A stretch of DNA of 34,762 bases from Bacteroidaceae bacterium (GTDB lineage: Bacteria > Bacteroidota > Bacteroidia > Bacteroidales > Bacteroidaceae). Below the pieces are notes generated by a model that saw only the letters and a list, made by a program, of their open reading frames with translations, was not told where the DNA came from and did not search any database. The stretch lies in the NCBI GenBank assembly GCA_017558175.1, contig JAFYWH010000153.1, forward strand, positions 1-34,762. The letters are read 5' to 3'. Positions 8,320 to 16,303 of the stretch are shown in pieces (position 1 is the stretch's first letter; each line of letters opens with the position of its first letter). The translations under genes and the position numbers were made by a program.

Positions 8320-8729
8320 TTCTTTCTCACGATGTAGTTTACTACTCTGATGCTGGCTACCAGCTTCCCTTCGGGCGTGGTGATGGTTACATCCCAAATG
8401 TGTGTGGTGCTGCCTTTGTGTACCAATTTACCGGTGGCATGCACTTTGTTACCCACTCTCACGGGAGCAATGTGGTTGCCGTTTACCTGCATGCCGAAAG
8501 GTATTTCGTTGGGCGCACAATAGGCCCATGAGCTATATCCTGCCAAGGATTCGGCCAAAGCCAACGATGCACCGCCATGCAAGGTTCCGTAAGGTTGGCA
8601 TGTGCGATGGTCTACCGGCATTTCGGCATGAGTGGTTCCATCCGGGTCGGTAGGTAAGAAGACGATGCCCAAATGGTTTTCCATTGAGTTACCCAAGTAA
8701 GCACGTTCTGTAGCCGTATCTTTCATCAT
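8316..8729 (-). CDS. menI: Hotdog-fold thioesterase, probable DHNA-CoA hydrolase MenI
   Basis: PaaI/YdiI-type hotdog thioesterase of 137 residues. The motif YGTLHGGASLALAESLAG holds the catalytic glutamate (about Glu60) and the HGG turn. As the first gene of the men operon it most likely releases 1,4-dihydroxy-2-naphthoate from DHNA-CoA, the step after MenB. The family also contains other acyl-CoA thioesterases, so the substrate is inferred from context. Two adjacent ATGs (8729 and 8726) are possible starts. It ends in a 4-base ATGA overlap with menF, suggesting translational coupling. Confidence 0.85.
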   Translation of the reverse strand: MMKDTATERAYLGNSMENHLGIVFLPTDPDGTTHAEMPVDHRTCQPYGTLHGGASLALAESLAGYSSWAYCAPNEIPFGMQVNGNHIAPVRVGNKVHATGKLVHKGSTTHIWDVTITTPEGKLVASIRVVNYIVRKK

Positions 8730-8757
8730 TTTGCTTAATATTTGTTTAATCGTAGTA

Positions 8758-8765
8758 CAAAAGTA
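8758..8765 (-). promoter_or_regulatory. -7 box of the men operon promoter
   Basis: Read leftward, TACTTTTG matches TAnnTTTG perfectly, 28 bases upstream of menI. A TTCG at 8785-8788 lies 19 bases upstream as a one-mismatch -33 box. It is back to back with the transporter's promoter region. Confidence 0.55.
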
Positions 8766-8800
8766 ATAATTTAATGGGGTAAGGCGAAGAAACGCAACCT

Positions 8801-8817
8801 TATTTTTGCTAATTTTG
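8801..8817 (+). promoter_or_regulatory. Two candidate -7 boxes for the transporter-queH unit
   Basis: TATTTTTG (8801-8808) and TAATTTTG (8810-8817) both match TAnnTTTG, 29-38 bases before the ATG at 8846. Neither has a clear -33 TTTG at the expected distance. Confidence 0.45.
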
Positions 8818-8845
8818 TACCCAAATTAAATATTAGATACATTTT

Positions 8846-10711
8846 ATGTGGATAACTATTGCTATTCTCGTTATTTCGGCGGCCTTGTTTGCCAATGGTA
8901 AAGTCCGTTCGGACATTGTCGCCTTGTGTGCCTTGTGTGCACTCCTGGTTTTCCAGATTCTGACTCCAGCCGAAGCCTTGTCTGGCTTTTCCAATTCGGT
9001 GGTGATCATGATGGTTGGTCTGTTTGTGGTGGGTGGTGCCATCTTCCAGACAGGTTTGGCCAAGATGATCAGTTCCCGCATCCTGAAGTTAGCGGGTAAA
9101 AGCGAAACCCGACTTTTCTTGTTGGTGATGTTGGTAACTGCCGGCATCGGTGGTTTTGTGAGTAATACCGGTACGGTAGCCTTGATGCTTCCTATCGTGG
9201 TGAGTTTGGCAGCCAGTGCCAATTTGAATGCCAGCCGTTTGCTCATGCCTTTGGCTTTTGCCAGCAGTATGGGCTTGTTTACGTTGATTGCTACTCCGCC
9301 TAACTTGGTCATTCACGAACAGTTGGTTTCCGGTGGCTTTGACGGACTTTCGTTCTTCTCATTCTTCCCGGTCGGTCTTATCTGTGTAACGGTAGGTACC
9401 ATCGTATTGCTTCCGCTTACCAAGTGGTTCTTGTCCAATAAGGGGGGTAAGGATGGTAAGAAAGGCCAGTCGGGCAAGTCATTGAACGAACTTGTGAAGG
9501 AATACGGACTCGATAATCTCTATCGCCTCAAAGTGCTCAATACTTCGCTCTTGAAGGGAAAGAGCATCGTGGAACTCGATGTACGCCGTAAGTATGGCTT
9601 GAACATCATCGAGGTGCGTCGTAATAAGAATGAATCTGCTCAATCCCGCATTCTGAAGGGGAATGCTCCTCAGCAAATTACCTCTCCGCATATTAAGCTC
9701 CAGGTAGACGATGTGCTTTATGTACGTGGTACTGCTGAGCTTGTGGAACAGTTTGCAATTGCTTATCAGCTTGAGGCTCAAATGAATAATGCTTCTCAAG
9801 AAAAGGATAAGGAAGGTAAGTCGCTCGACTTCTACGACATTGGTATTGCCGAAATCGTCTTGATGCCTTCTTCCAAGTTGATTAACCAGACGGTGCAGGA
9901 ATGTGGTTTCCGTGCCAAGTTTAATGTCAATGTCCTGGGTATCCGTCGCAATAACGAATACATTTGGCACAATTTGGGTGAAGAGCGTATGCATAGTGGC
10001 GATGTACTCTTGGTACAAGGTACATGGGCGAACATTGACCGCCTCAGTCATGATGATACCGAATGGGTGGTTTTGGGTCAGCCATTGGCCGAAGCTGCCA
10101 AGGTTACACTCGACTACAAGGCTCCGATTGCAGCTGCTATCATGGTCTTGATGGTGTGCATGATGGTGTTCGATTTCATCCCTGTGGCACCGGTTACGGC
10201 GGTTATCATTGCCGGTCTCTTGATGGTTCTCACCGGATGTTTCCGCAACGTGGAAGCTGCTTATAAGACCATCAATTGGGAAAGTATCGTGCTTATTGCA
10301 GCCATGATGCCGATGTCGATGGCATTGGAAAAGACCGGTGCATCTGAATATATCTCGAATACATTGGTAAGCGGTTTGGGTGTTTATGGACCTTTCGCCT
10401 TGATGGCAGGTATTTACTTCACTACTTCGCTCATGACTATGTTTATCAGCAATACGGCTACTGCGGTCCTCTTGGCACCGATTGCCATGAATAGTGCCAT
10501 GCAGATTGGGGCAAACCCTACTCCGTTCCTCTTTGCCGTAGCGGTAGGAGCCAGCATGTGTTTTGCATCGCCGTTCTCTACACCACCTAATGCCTTGGTG
10601 ATGCCTGCCGGTCAATACACCTTTATGGATTACATCAAGGTCGGTTTGCCGTTGCAGATTATCATGGGTATCGTGATGGTATTCGTATTGCCGTTGTTGT
10701 TCCCGTTTTAA
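8846..10711 (+). CDS. SLC13/DASS-type permease with two TrkA-C domains
   Basis: A 621-residue inner-membrane transporter. The N-terminal half has hydrophobic segments including GFSNSVVIMMVGLFVVGGAI and GGFVSNTGTVALMLPI, plus ATPPNLVI. Residues from about 215 to 400 are a cytosolic insert with two RCK-C/TrkA-C-like domains (each begins near LLKGKSIVEL or LINQTVQECGF and ends with DDVLYVRG or GDVLLVQG). The C-terminal half repeats the membrane fold with FISNTATAVLLAPIA and SPFSTPPNALVM. The duplicated SNT-A and TPPN signatures are those of the DASS/SLC13 superfamily (sodium-coupled dicarboxylate, sulfate or citrate carriers). The two RCK-C domains resemble those of SLC13-like permeases annotated for sulfate or unknown anions. 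The substrate cannot be told. queH follows after 3 bases. Confidence 0.9.
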   Translation: MWITIAILVISAALFANGKVRSDIVALCALCALLVFQILTPAEALSGFSNSVVIMMVGLFVVGGAIFQTGLAKMISSRILKLAGKSETRLFLLVMLVTAGIGGFVSNTGTVALMLPIVVSLAASANLNASRLLMPLAFASSMGLFTLIATPPNLVIHEQLVSGGFDGLSFFSFFPVGLICVTVGTIVLLPLTKWFLSNKGGKDGKKGQSGKSLNELVKEYGLDNLYRLKVLNTSLLKGKSIVELDVRRKYGLNIIEVRRNKNESAQSRILKGNAPQQITSPHIKLQVDDVLYVRGTAELVEQFAIAYQLEAQMNNASQEKDKEGKSLDFYDIGIAEIVLMPSSKLINQTVQECGFRAKFNVNVLGIRRNNEYIWHNLGEERMHSGDVLLVQGTWANIDRLSHDDTEWVVLGQPLAEAAKVTLDYKAPIAAAIMVLMVCMMVFDFIPVAPVTAVIIAGLLMVLTGCFRNVEAAYKTINWESIVLIAAMMPMSMALEKTGASEYISNTLVSGLGVYGPFALMAGIYFTTSLMTMFISNTATAVLLAPIAMNSAMQIGANPTPFLFAVAVGASMCFASPFSTPPNALVMPAGQYTFMDYIKVGLPLQIIMGIVMVFVLPLLFPF

Positions 10712-10714
10712 TGC

Positions 10715-11299
10715 ATGAAAAAGAAGAAATTCCAACTCGAAGTACCTGGAGGAGCCGATAAAGTGCTCCTCCATACTTGTTGTGCCCCTTGCTCGTCGGC
10801 TATCATCGAGTGTCTGATGCAGCATGGCATTACCCCCGTCATCTATTATTGCAATCCCAATATCTATCCCCTTGAAGAGTACAACATCCGCAAGGACGAA
10901 TGTACCCGATATGCCCAATCTCTCGGCTTGGAAATCATCGATGCCGACTATAATCACGAGGATTGGCTATGCCATATCAAGGGAATGGAGAATGAGCCTG
11001 AGCGAGGAGGCCGATGTCTTCGATGCTTCAAGATGCGCTTGCTCGATACGGCCCGTTATGCTCACGAGCGAGGAATCAAGGTAATCACCACTACGCTTGC
11101 TTCCAGTCGTTGGAAGAGCTTGGAGCAAATCAACGAAGCCGGACATTTTGCCACATCGCACTATCCCGATGTCATTTGGTGGGAGCAGAACTGGCGCAAG
11201 GGAGGATTGAGCGAACGCCGTATTGCCATTATTAAGGAATACGATTTCTACAATCAGCGGTATTGCGGGTGCGAGTTCAGTATGCGGAAGGAAGAATGA
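10715..11299 (+). CDS. queH: Epoxyqueuosine reductase QueH
   Basis: The 194-residue protein matches the QueH (DUF208) family, which makes the last step of queuosine tRNA modification by reducing epoxyqueuosine, using an iron-sulfur cluster and a second metal. Diagnostic cysteine motifs are intact: LLHTCCAPCSSA near the N-terminus, GRCLRCF in the middle and YCGCEFS near the C-terminus, together with PNIYPLEEY and TTTLASSRWKSLEQI. It is the non-homologous alternative to QueG. It begins 3 bases after the transporter stop and probably shares its mRNA; the functional link, if any, is unclear. Confidence 0.93.
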   Translation: MKKKKFQLEVPGGADKVLLHTCCAPCSSAIIECLMQHGITPVIYYCNPNIYPLEEYNIRKDECTRYAQSLGLEIIDADYNHEDWLCHIKGMENEPERGGRCLRCFKMRLLDTARYAHERGIKVITTTLASSRWKSLEQINEAGHFATSHYPDVIWWEQNWRKGGLSERRIAIIKEYDFYNQRYCGCEFSMRKEE

Positions 11300-11316
11300 T
11301 TGTATATTCATGAATA

Positions 11317-11358
11317 ATCCCCCAAAGAAGGTTATTTATATATCTTTCTTTGGGGGAT
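11317..11358. terminator. Bidirectional terminator between queH and the receptor gene
   Basis: The arms AATCCCCCAAAGAA (from 11317) and TTCTTTGGGGGAT (to 11358) pair around a short AT-rich loop. Two convergent genes end on either side (11299 and 11375). The T-tracts are weak, so it may rely on stem strength. Confidence 0.7.
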
Positions 11359-11374
11359 CTGTTGTGTTTTGTTG

Positions 11375-13978
11375 TCAGAACATGAACCGGACCTTTCCCA
11401 TTATTTGTCTTGGACGAAGTATATAGAGTTGGTCGTATTGATTGATTCCGTTGAATGAGCGGATTACATATTCTTGTGTGTCCAGCAGATTGTGGCATTC
11501 CAAGTCGAAGCTCCACATCTTCAGTTTGTATCGCATGGTGGCATGAAGCAAGGCTGCATTCTTGAAATGCTCGGCATCCATTTGGTTGCGGGTGTAATCC
11601 AGCTTGGGGATGAACGACCATTTACCGGCCGAGAAGGTCATATTGGTACCCAACTTATGATTCCATAATGTTTCATATCCCTTGTTGTGCGAGAAGGAAC
11701 TGAGCCATTGCACTTCCCAATCCCACCAGGAAGTTAGGCGAGTGTTCGAGGTAAGCATCATGGACATTTGGTTGGTACGGACATTGCTGAGCATACCCTG
11801 CTGATAAAGCGTATGCAATGTGTGCGAGTAATTCACGTTTGCACTCAGATTGGTACTGATGGCATCCACGATTTTCCCTACATTGGCGTTTACACTGATT
11901 TGTTTGTACGAACGGTCAGCCATGTGCCAAGTGTTGATGCGTTGAGTGCCTATGAAGTCATAACCACTTATCAAATCTGATTTGTTTTGGGTATATATGA
12001 CATTCAAACGGCTCCAAAGGGCATGGAACGGATTCCGGTAATAGAGGTTCAACGACCCTTGCATCTGTTCGTTCATACCCAATTCATCGATCCCCCGTTG
12101 CAACAAGTTACGGTTTTTGTAATGATAGGTATCGTTCAGGTTTTCATACGATGAAGGCAACCGCTTGTAACTGCCCGATGCGATGAACTCCCAGAACGGA
12201 TGAAACTTCCAATAGAATCGGGCAGAAGGCATCCATATCAAATGGTTGAATGTCTGCTTGCCCGATGCCTGCTTCTCGGCTTCGGTCTTTTGCCAGGACA
12301 TGGGGACGGTGAATGTAAAGCTATATCCTTTACCTTTATAAGTATACGAAGGCTTTACATACACACTTGTTTGCAGGTAGTTCCATTTAGAGTGAGTGGT
12401 AGAGTCAAGCAAGAAATCGGGTACTTTGTCCATAGCCGAGCGCATCCGGTTGGTCTCCAACTGGAAGCCGGTGGTGAATGACAATTCCGATGAACCGAAG
12501 AAAAGATTCCATTGGATGTCGTTGTTCGTATGGAAAAGCTTTTCGTTCCTTACCTGTGTCTGCATCAACGAATCTCCGTTAGTAAAACAAACCTCTTGCG
12601 GTTGGTTCTGGTAGCGGACGAACGAACGCAAAGCAAAACGCTTTCCGAGGTAAGTCAGTTTGTTTTCCAACAAGTAGAACGGTTGCTCAAAGTCTTGAAG
12701 ACTGGGGTTGGTTCCTTTCAAAAGTGCATGCGCTTCCGACCAGTCACCCGTCAATCGGAACTGATTGTTCACGTATTGCTTGGGAGCATTCCGGGTAATG
12801 TTGAAAGAGAGGTTCCCTTGTCGGTGATGATTCTCCGAGGCCAGGTTGCTGACGATTGTGATCGGATTCTCGCTTGCTACATCATAGATGGTTGTTTCCT
12901 TCTGCGTGCTTTCCAGCAGTTCGTCCACATAACTTCCGTTGACTTTCACTTCCCAATCCTTCTTCATCTTGAACAGTTGGTTATAACTGCCCATGTACGA
13001 TTCGTTGAAGATACTGTTTTGGGCAGGTACAGGTGGCAGGTAGCCTTCAGTGGGGCTAACCAATGGGGTAGGGTTGTAGGATTGTGTGTTGAAGATGTCA
13101 CCTCCTTGGTAAGTATGCTCAATGAGTTCGTTGGCCAACTGGGTACCGCTGTTGTTGGTTTTCAGGGTCAACATGCTCTGTGCCTTGTCGCTCAATTGGA
13201 GAGCCGACAGGGCACCGATGTACTTGAAATGCTCATCGCTGATACCGCCTCCCAATTCCACCTGCCCCACAGGGCGCAACTTCTTGTCCTTCTTCAGTTT
13301 CAGGTTCATGGCAGCACGTTCGGAAAGTTGTGTTTCTTCCAATGCCCGGATAGGCTGATGGTTTTCCAAAACTTGGATGCTTGCCACGGCATCTACGGGT
13401 ACACTGGATGTGGCCAGGGAGTATTTACCCCCCAGCAAGTCCATTCCTTCTATATAGAACTTGTTAATGGCCTTGCCTTGATACGAAATCTTTCCGCTCT
13501 CACTCACTTCTACACCGGGAAGCTTCTTGATGACATCCACGATAGCCACGTCTTTCGCACTCTTCAGTGATGCCACATTGTAATTGATGGTGTCTCCATG
13601 CTGGGTGATAGGATCAGCTTTTACTACCACTTCCTTCAGCTTGAAGTTTTCGTCCTGCATCAGGATGTCTTTCTCAAGGCTTCGGTTGGGAAGTCGGAGG
13701 GTTACGCTGCGGTAACTCATCATCCTTGTGGTTAGGATGAGGGAATCGCCTTTGTGGGTCGTGCGGAGGCTGAATTTGCCCTCCTTGTCTGTGAAGCCAT
13801 AGTCAAGCATCGTTTTTCCCGATGCATCGGTAAGCATACAGACCACTTCGGGCATGATTTTCCTGCCCGATGCTTCGCGGATGGTTCCCGAAATCACCGT
13901 TTGTCCTAAAGTCATGAAGTTGTTCCATACCAACAGAAGGCACAGAATACTAATATTTTTCTTGCGGATTGTAAGCAC
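11375..13978 (-). CDS. TonB-dependent-receptor-like outer membrane protein paired with GLPGLI
   Basis: An 867-residue protein: signal peptide (about residues 1-25), a carboxypeptidase-regulatory-like beta-sandwich (VISGTIREASGRKIMPEVVC to DKEGKFSLRT), a plug-like domain (KEVVVKADPITQHGDTINYN, VIKKLPGVEVSESGKISYQG, NKFYIEGMDLLGGKY), then a beta-barrel ending in Phe (GKVRFMF). This fits the OMP_b-brl_3 or TonB-receptor-like group of Bacteroidota, whose cargo is mostly unknown. The only in-frame start that keeps the signal peptide is GTG at 13976-13978; an upstream stop (TGA) excludes longer forms. The gene overlaps the end of the GLPGLI gene by 29 bases, so translation is probably coupled. GLPGLI-barrel pairs recur in the phylum. 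Confidence 0.88.
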   Translation of the reverse strand: MLTIRKKNISILCLLLVWNNFMTLGQTVISGTIREASGRKIMPEVVCMLTDASGKTMLDYGFTDKEGKFSLRTTHKGDSLILTTRMMSYRSVTLRLPNRSLEKDILMQDENFKLKEVVVKADPITQHGDTINYNVASLKSAKDVAIVDVIKKLPGVEVSESGKISYQGKAINKFYIEGMDLLGGKYSLATSSVPVDAVASIQVLENHQPIRALEETQLSERAAMNLKLKKDKKLRPVGQVELGGGISDEHFKYIGALSALQLSDKAQSMLTLKTNNSGTQLANELIEHTYQGGDIFNTQSYNPTPLVSPTEGYLPPVPAQNSIFNESYMGSYNQLFKMKKDWEVKVNGSYVDELLESTQKETTIYDVASENPITIVSNLASENHHRQGNLSFNITRNAPKQYVNNQFRLTGDWSEAHALLKGTNPSLQDFEQPFYLLENKLTYLGKRFALRSFVRYQNQPQEVCFTNGDSLMQTQVRNEKLFHTNNDIQWNLFFGSSELSFTTGFQLETNRMRSAMDKVPDFLLDSTTHSKWNYLQTSVYVKPSYTYKGKGYSFTFTVPMSWQKTEAEKQASGKQTFNHLIWMPSARFYWKFHPFWEFIASGSYKRLPSSYENLNDTYHYKNRNLLQRGIDELGMNEQMQGSLNLYYRNPFHALWSRLNVIYTQNKSDLISGYDFIGTQRINTWHMADRSYKQISVNANVGKIVDAISTNLSANVNYSHTLHTLYQQGMLSNVRTNQMSMMLTSNTRLTSWWDWEVQWLSSFSHNKGYETLWNHKLGTNMTFSAGKWSFIPKLDYTRNQMDAEHFKNAALLHATMRYKLKMWSFDLECHNLLDTQEYVIRSFNGINQYDQLYILRPRQIMGKVRFMF

Positions 13979-14849
13979 GTTGTTTTTGTTTTTTAAGGTT
14001 CATGGTGGTTTGTAACTTTCCTGCATCGACCATAGCCGCTATTCCGGCAGTTGGATTGATCTTGTATCGTTCCTTGGCTTTCAGGAATCTCTCGCGGGTG
14101 GTCTTGAATGCCGACTCCAAACTTCTTAGTGTTACCATTCCTGTTCCTTCTTGGATAGACATGCACGTATAGAAGAACTCTTCGTCGAGTGATGAGACTT
14201 CCAATATCAAGCCGGGCAGTCCGCAGAACAGCCAAGGACCATTGCTGATAGGTATGTCGGTGGTAAACCATGCCTGATAGTCTCTTCCGGCATAACTTCC
14301 CTTTGCCGAATGGCAATGGTAGCCTGCCACTTCTTTCGTTTGGCTGAAATCGACTTGCCAACCGAAGTCGGGCTTGTCTTCTGTATAGTAGAACGTTCCG
14401 TCAAGTCCTATCAATTCCCGAACCAGTATTTTATTCTTATCGGGCCATGACTTGGCGATTGTGATGTAATCACGTGCTTTTGTCTTGTAACTGATGGCCT
14501 TATTGGTAATGCTAAGTTTGACTTTTCCGTTATGGGTATTGGCATAGATGACGGAGTCGGATCTGAATTTGCCATATTCCATATAGGTTGAGATACCCTG
14601 ATTGCTCATGCGAAGCAGCATGATTTGGGTCTTGTACTGGTCGCGCTTCAGCGTGTCGGGCATGAATTTCAATTCATACTTCACTTGTATGTCGCATAAG
14701 GCAAGCGTATCTCTTTTTTCTACCTTGCTTTCCGGGTCTCCTCCTCCCACAGCGACAATGTATTGTCCGTGTGCTGTCATGGTGCACAGGCAGACAAGGC
14801 TGATGAATAATAAGAAAACTTTGGTTCTCATTTCTTTTGTGTGTTTCAT
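13950..14849 (-). CDS. GLPGLI family secreted protein
   Basis: A 299-residue protein with an N-terminal signal (hydrophobic VFLLFISLVCLCTMTAHGQ). The family signature is complete near residue 210: CHSAKGSYAGRDYQAWF, then TDIPISNGPWLFCGLPGLIL. GLPGLI proteins are Bacteroidota-specific, probably periplasmic or surface-exposed, and of unknown function; they usually sit beside a TonB-receptor-like barrel, as here. Either ATG at 14849 or the one 18 bases further in (MRTKVFLLF) could be the start. A perfect 12-bp dyad lies 33 bases upstream. Confidence 0.9.
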   Translation of the reverse strand: MKHTKEMRTKVFLLFISLVCLCTMTAHGQYIVAVGGGDPESKVEKRDTLALCDIQVKYELKFMPDTLKRDQYKTQIMLLRMSNQGISTYMEYGKFRSDSVIYANTHNGKVKLSITNKAISYKTKARDYITIAKSWPDKNKILVRELIGLDGTFYYTEDKPDFGWQVDFSQTKEVAGYHCHSAKGSYAGRDYQAWFTTDIPISNGPWLFCGLPGLILEVSSLDEEFFYTCMSIQEGTGMVTLRSLESAFKTTRERFLKAKERYKINPTAGIAAMVDAGKLQTTMNLKKQKQRAYNPQEKY

Positions 14850-14881
14850 GTTTTGCTAGTTTATAGATTAAAAATAAGTGT

Positions 14882-14919
14882 ATTACGAATTTTGTGTAAA
14901 AGTACGAAAAATTCGTAAT
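14882..14919. promoter_or_regulatory. Perfect 12-bp inverted repeat upstream of the GLPGLI gene
   Basis: ATTACGAATTTT (14882-14893) and AAAATTCGTAAT (14908-14919) are separated by 14 bases, which include TACTTTTAC read leftward. The dyad occupies the promoter zone of the GLPGLI-receptor operon, where no standard TAnnTTTG box is evident. It could be an operator or a leader hairpin. Confidence 0.5.
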
Positions 14920-15162
14920 TGTAAGTGAAGAAGGATGTTAAAGAAGATTAAAGACTCCTGGTTTACTGGATTTTATTGATTCAATCATAGTCGAAAATCA
15001 AATAGATTGCTTCTCTAATCTATTCCTTTTCATACTTACAGGGACTTTCGAGGTGTACGTCTTGGCCAATGTGCAGGGTGTGGTTAAAATGGAGCTGAAG
15101 GCACATCTTTGCGCTACCAAGGTGGAATGTTGTTGAATAAGTTGGGGTACCGTTTTGAAATT
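14920..15162. other. Gene-poor stretch, no gene recognised
   Basis: No convincing gene is present. There is a small hairpin (AATAGATT 15001-15008 with AATCTATT 15017-15024). A short open stretch of about 110 bases reads rightward to a TGA near 15137 (FEVYVLANVQGVVKMELKAH), with no start or RBS. It could be a gene remnant, but I recognise no family. Confidence 0.35.
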
Positions 15163-15282
15163 GGTGACACCTGTTTTCTAACTTTTATATATTCTATGTA
15201 TACTATATATAAATTATTTTAGTTTATGTATTATATCGTATATATGTTATGAAAAGGGTGTCACAAGTGTCACGGGTGTCAC
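15163..15282. repeat. GTGTCAC repeats flanking an AT-rich tract
   Basis: Three GTGTCAC copies with an exact 9-base period (15258, 15267, 15276) lie at one side of an almost pure A/T tract (about 15172-15250). An inverted near-copy, GGTGACACC (15163-15171), is at the other side. The arrangement resembles iterons beside an unwinding region, or a protein-binding array; there is no adjacent rep-like gene to support an origin. Confidence 0.5.
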
Positions 15283-15299
15283 CTTTAGGGGATTAGACA

Positions 15300-15368
15300 A
15301 AAACGCTTAGACGTTTTGATCAAAACTCCTAAGCGTTTTACTTCAAATGTCTAAGCGTTTTTAAAAGG
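15300..15368. repeat. 40-bp near-perfect palindrome plus a third half-site
   Basis: From 15300 to 15339 the sequence is a palindrome centred on GATC: AAAACGCTTAGACGTTTT and AAAACTCCTAAGCGTTTT, with only two mismatched pairs. A further copy of one arm, CTAAGCGTTTTTAAAAGG, begins at 15351. The hairpin with its T-runs could terminate leftward or rightward transcription, or be a recombination or binding site. Confidence 0.6.
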
Positions 15369-15472
15369 TCTTTTTTTATGGCTCTTCCAAGTGCTCGAAA
15401 ATCAGTGCTACCTGTCGCAAAGTGAAGAGCCGTTGGGTCGATGGTATCCGTTTGTTTGAAATCCTTATATTG

Positions 15473-16288
15473 TTATTCCTTATCAAAATATTTCTTGAAG
15501 AACTTGATCTGATAATCGATGGAGTTATTCCAATAGGTGTTGTTGTGACCTCCCGGACGAGCTATGAAATCGTGTCCTATCTTCAGTTGGAGAAGACGTT
15601 CGTGTACGGCCTTGTTTACACCATAAAAGAAATCGCTGACACCGCAATCTATAATGATAGCCAAATCACCGTCTTTGAGTCGGTCGAGTTGGTTGATGAC
15701 CGTATGGTTGTTCCATACATCGAAGTTCTCATCACGTTCGCCGATGTACTTCTTCATGCCCCAATTGTTTGGGAAAGGGCGGATGTCAAGCCCTCCGCTG
15801 GTAGAACCCGCGGCACCGAACACATCTTGATGGCGGATGGCATTCCACATGGCACCATGTCCGCCCATGCTGAGGCCGGTGATGGCGCGCTTGCTACGGT
15901 CTGGAATGCTGGAAAGGTTTGCATCCGTATATGCTATCAGTTCCTTGGAAATGAACGTTTCATAGCAGTATTCTTTGACAATCGGACTATCCCAATACCA
16001 ACTATCGTAACCTCCGTCGGGACAAACGAAGATAATGCCTTCTCGGTCGGCTATTTCCGGCAGGTCAGGACGTACCTTCAACCATTTTTCATGATTGTCG
16101 GTGCATCCGTGTAATAGGTATATCACTGGGCATTGTTCGCCTTTCAATGCCTTGTCGGGACGGATTGCCAATACCTTGATGTCCTTGTTCATACTTTCGC
16201 TATGCACCAATAAGGTGTCCACTTGGGCTGCTTGCAAACCAAGGAGAGCCAAAAAGAAGATGCATATTGTGCTGAATGCTCGTTTCAT
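15473..16288 (-). CDS. Secreted alpha/beta-hydrolase esterase (tandem copy 2)
   Basis: A 271-residue protein of the esterase D/antigen-85/feruloyl-esterase-like family. It has a signal peptide (MKRAFSTICIFFLALLGLQA), the strand VIYLLHG, the nucleophile elbow GLSMGGHG (Ser near residue 140), an acid candidate in IIIDCGVSDFF and the catalytic histidine in RPGGHNNTYW. The substrate is unknown; carbohydrate or acyl ester cleavage in the periplasm is likely. The ATG at 16286-16288 is chosen because it aligns exactly with the start of its upstream paralogue; a TTG four codons earlier is less likely. It lies 15 bases after the paralogue's stop, so the two are probably co-transcribed. Confidence 0.88.
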   Translation of the reverse strand: MKRAFSTICIFFLALLGLQAAQVDTLLVHSESMNKDIKVLAIRPDKALKGEQCPVIYLLHGCTDNHEKWLKVRPDLPEIADREGIIFVCPDGGYDSWYWDSPIVKEYCYETFISKELIAYTDANLSSIPDRSKRAITGLSMGGHGAMWNAIRHQDVFGAAGSTSGGLDIRPFPNNWGMKKYIGERDENFDVWNNHTVINQLDRLKDGDLAIIIDCGVSDFFYGVNKAVHERLLQLKIGHDFIARPGGHNNTYWNNSIDYQIKFFKKYFDKE

Positions 16289-16303
16289 AAGGGTATTCAA
16301 GTA

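Noticed and set aside
9479-10957. 492-codon frame on the - strand opposite the SLC13 permease and the start of queH
   Set aside because: It mirrors the codon bias of the real genes; the + strand carries clear transporter and QueH motifs.
15050-15180. Possible remnant of a coding gene (FEVYVLANVQGVVKMELKAH; RYQGGMLLNKLGYRFEIGD)
   Set aside because: Two different frames, no start or ribosome-binding site, and no family recognised; recorded only as an unexplained stretch.
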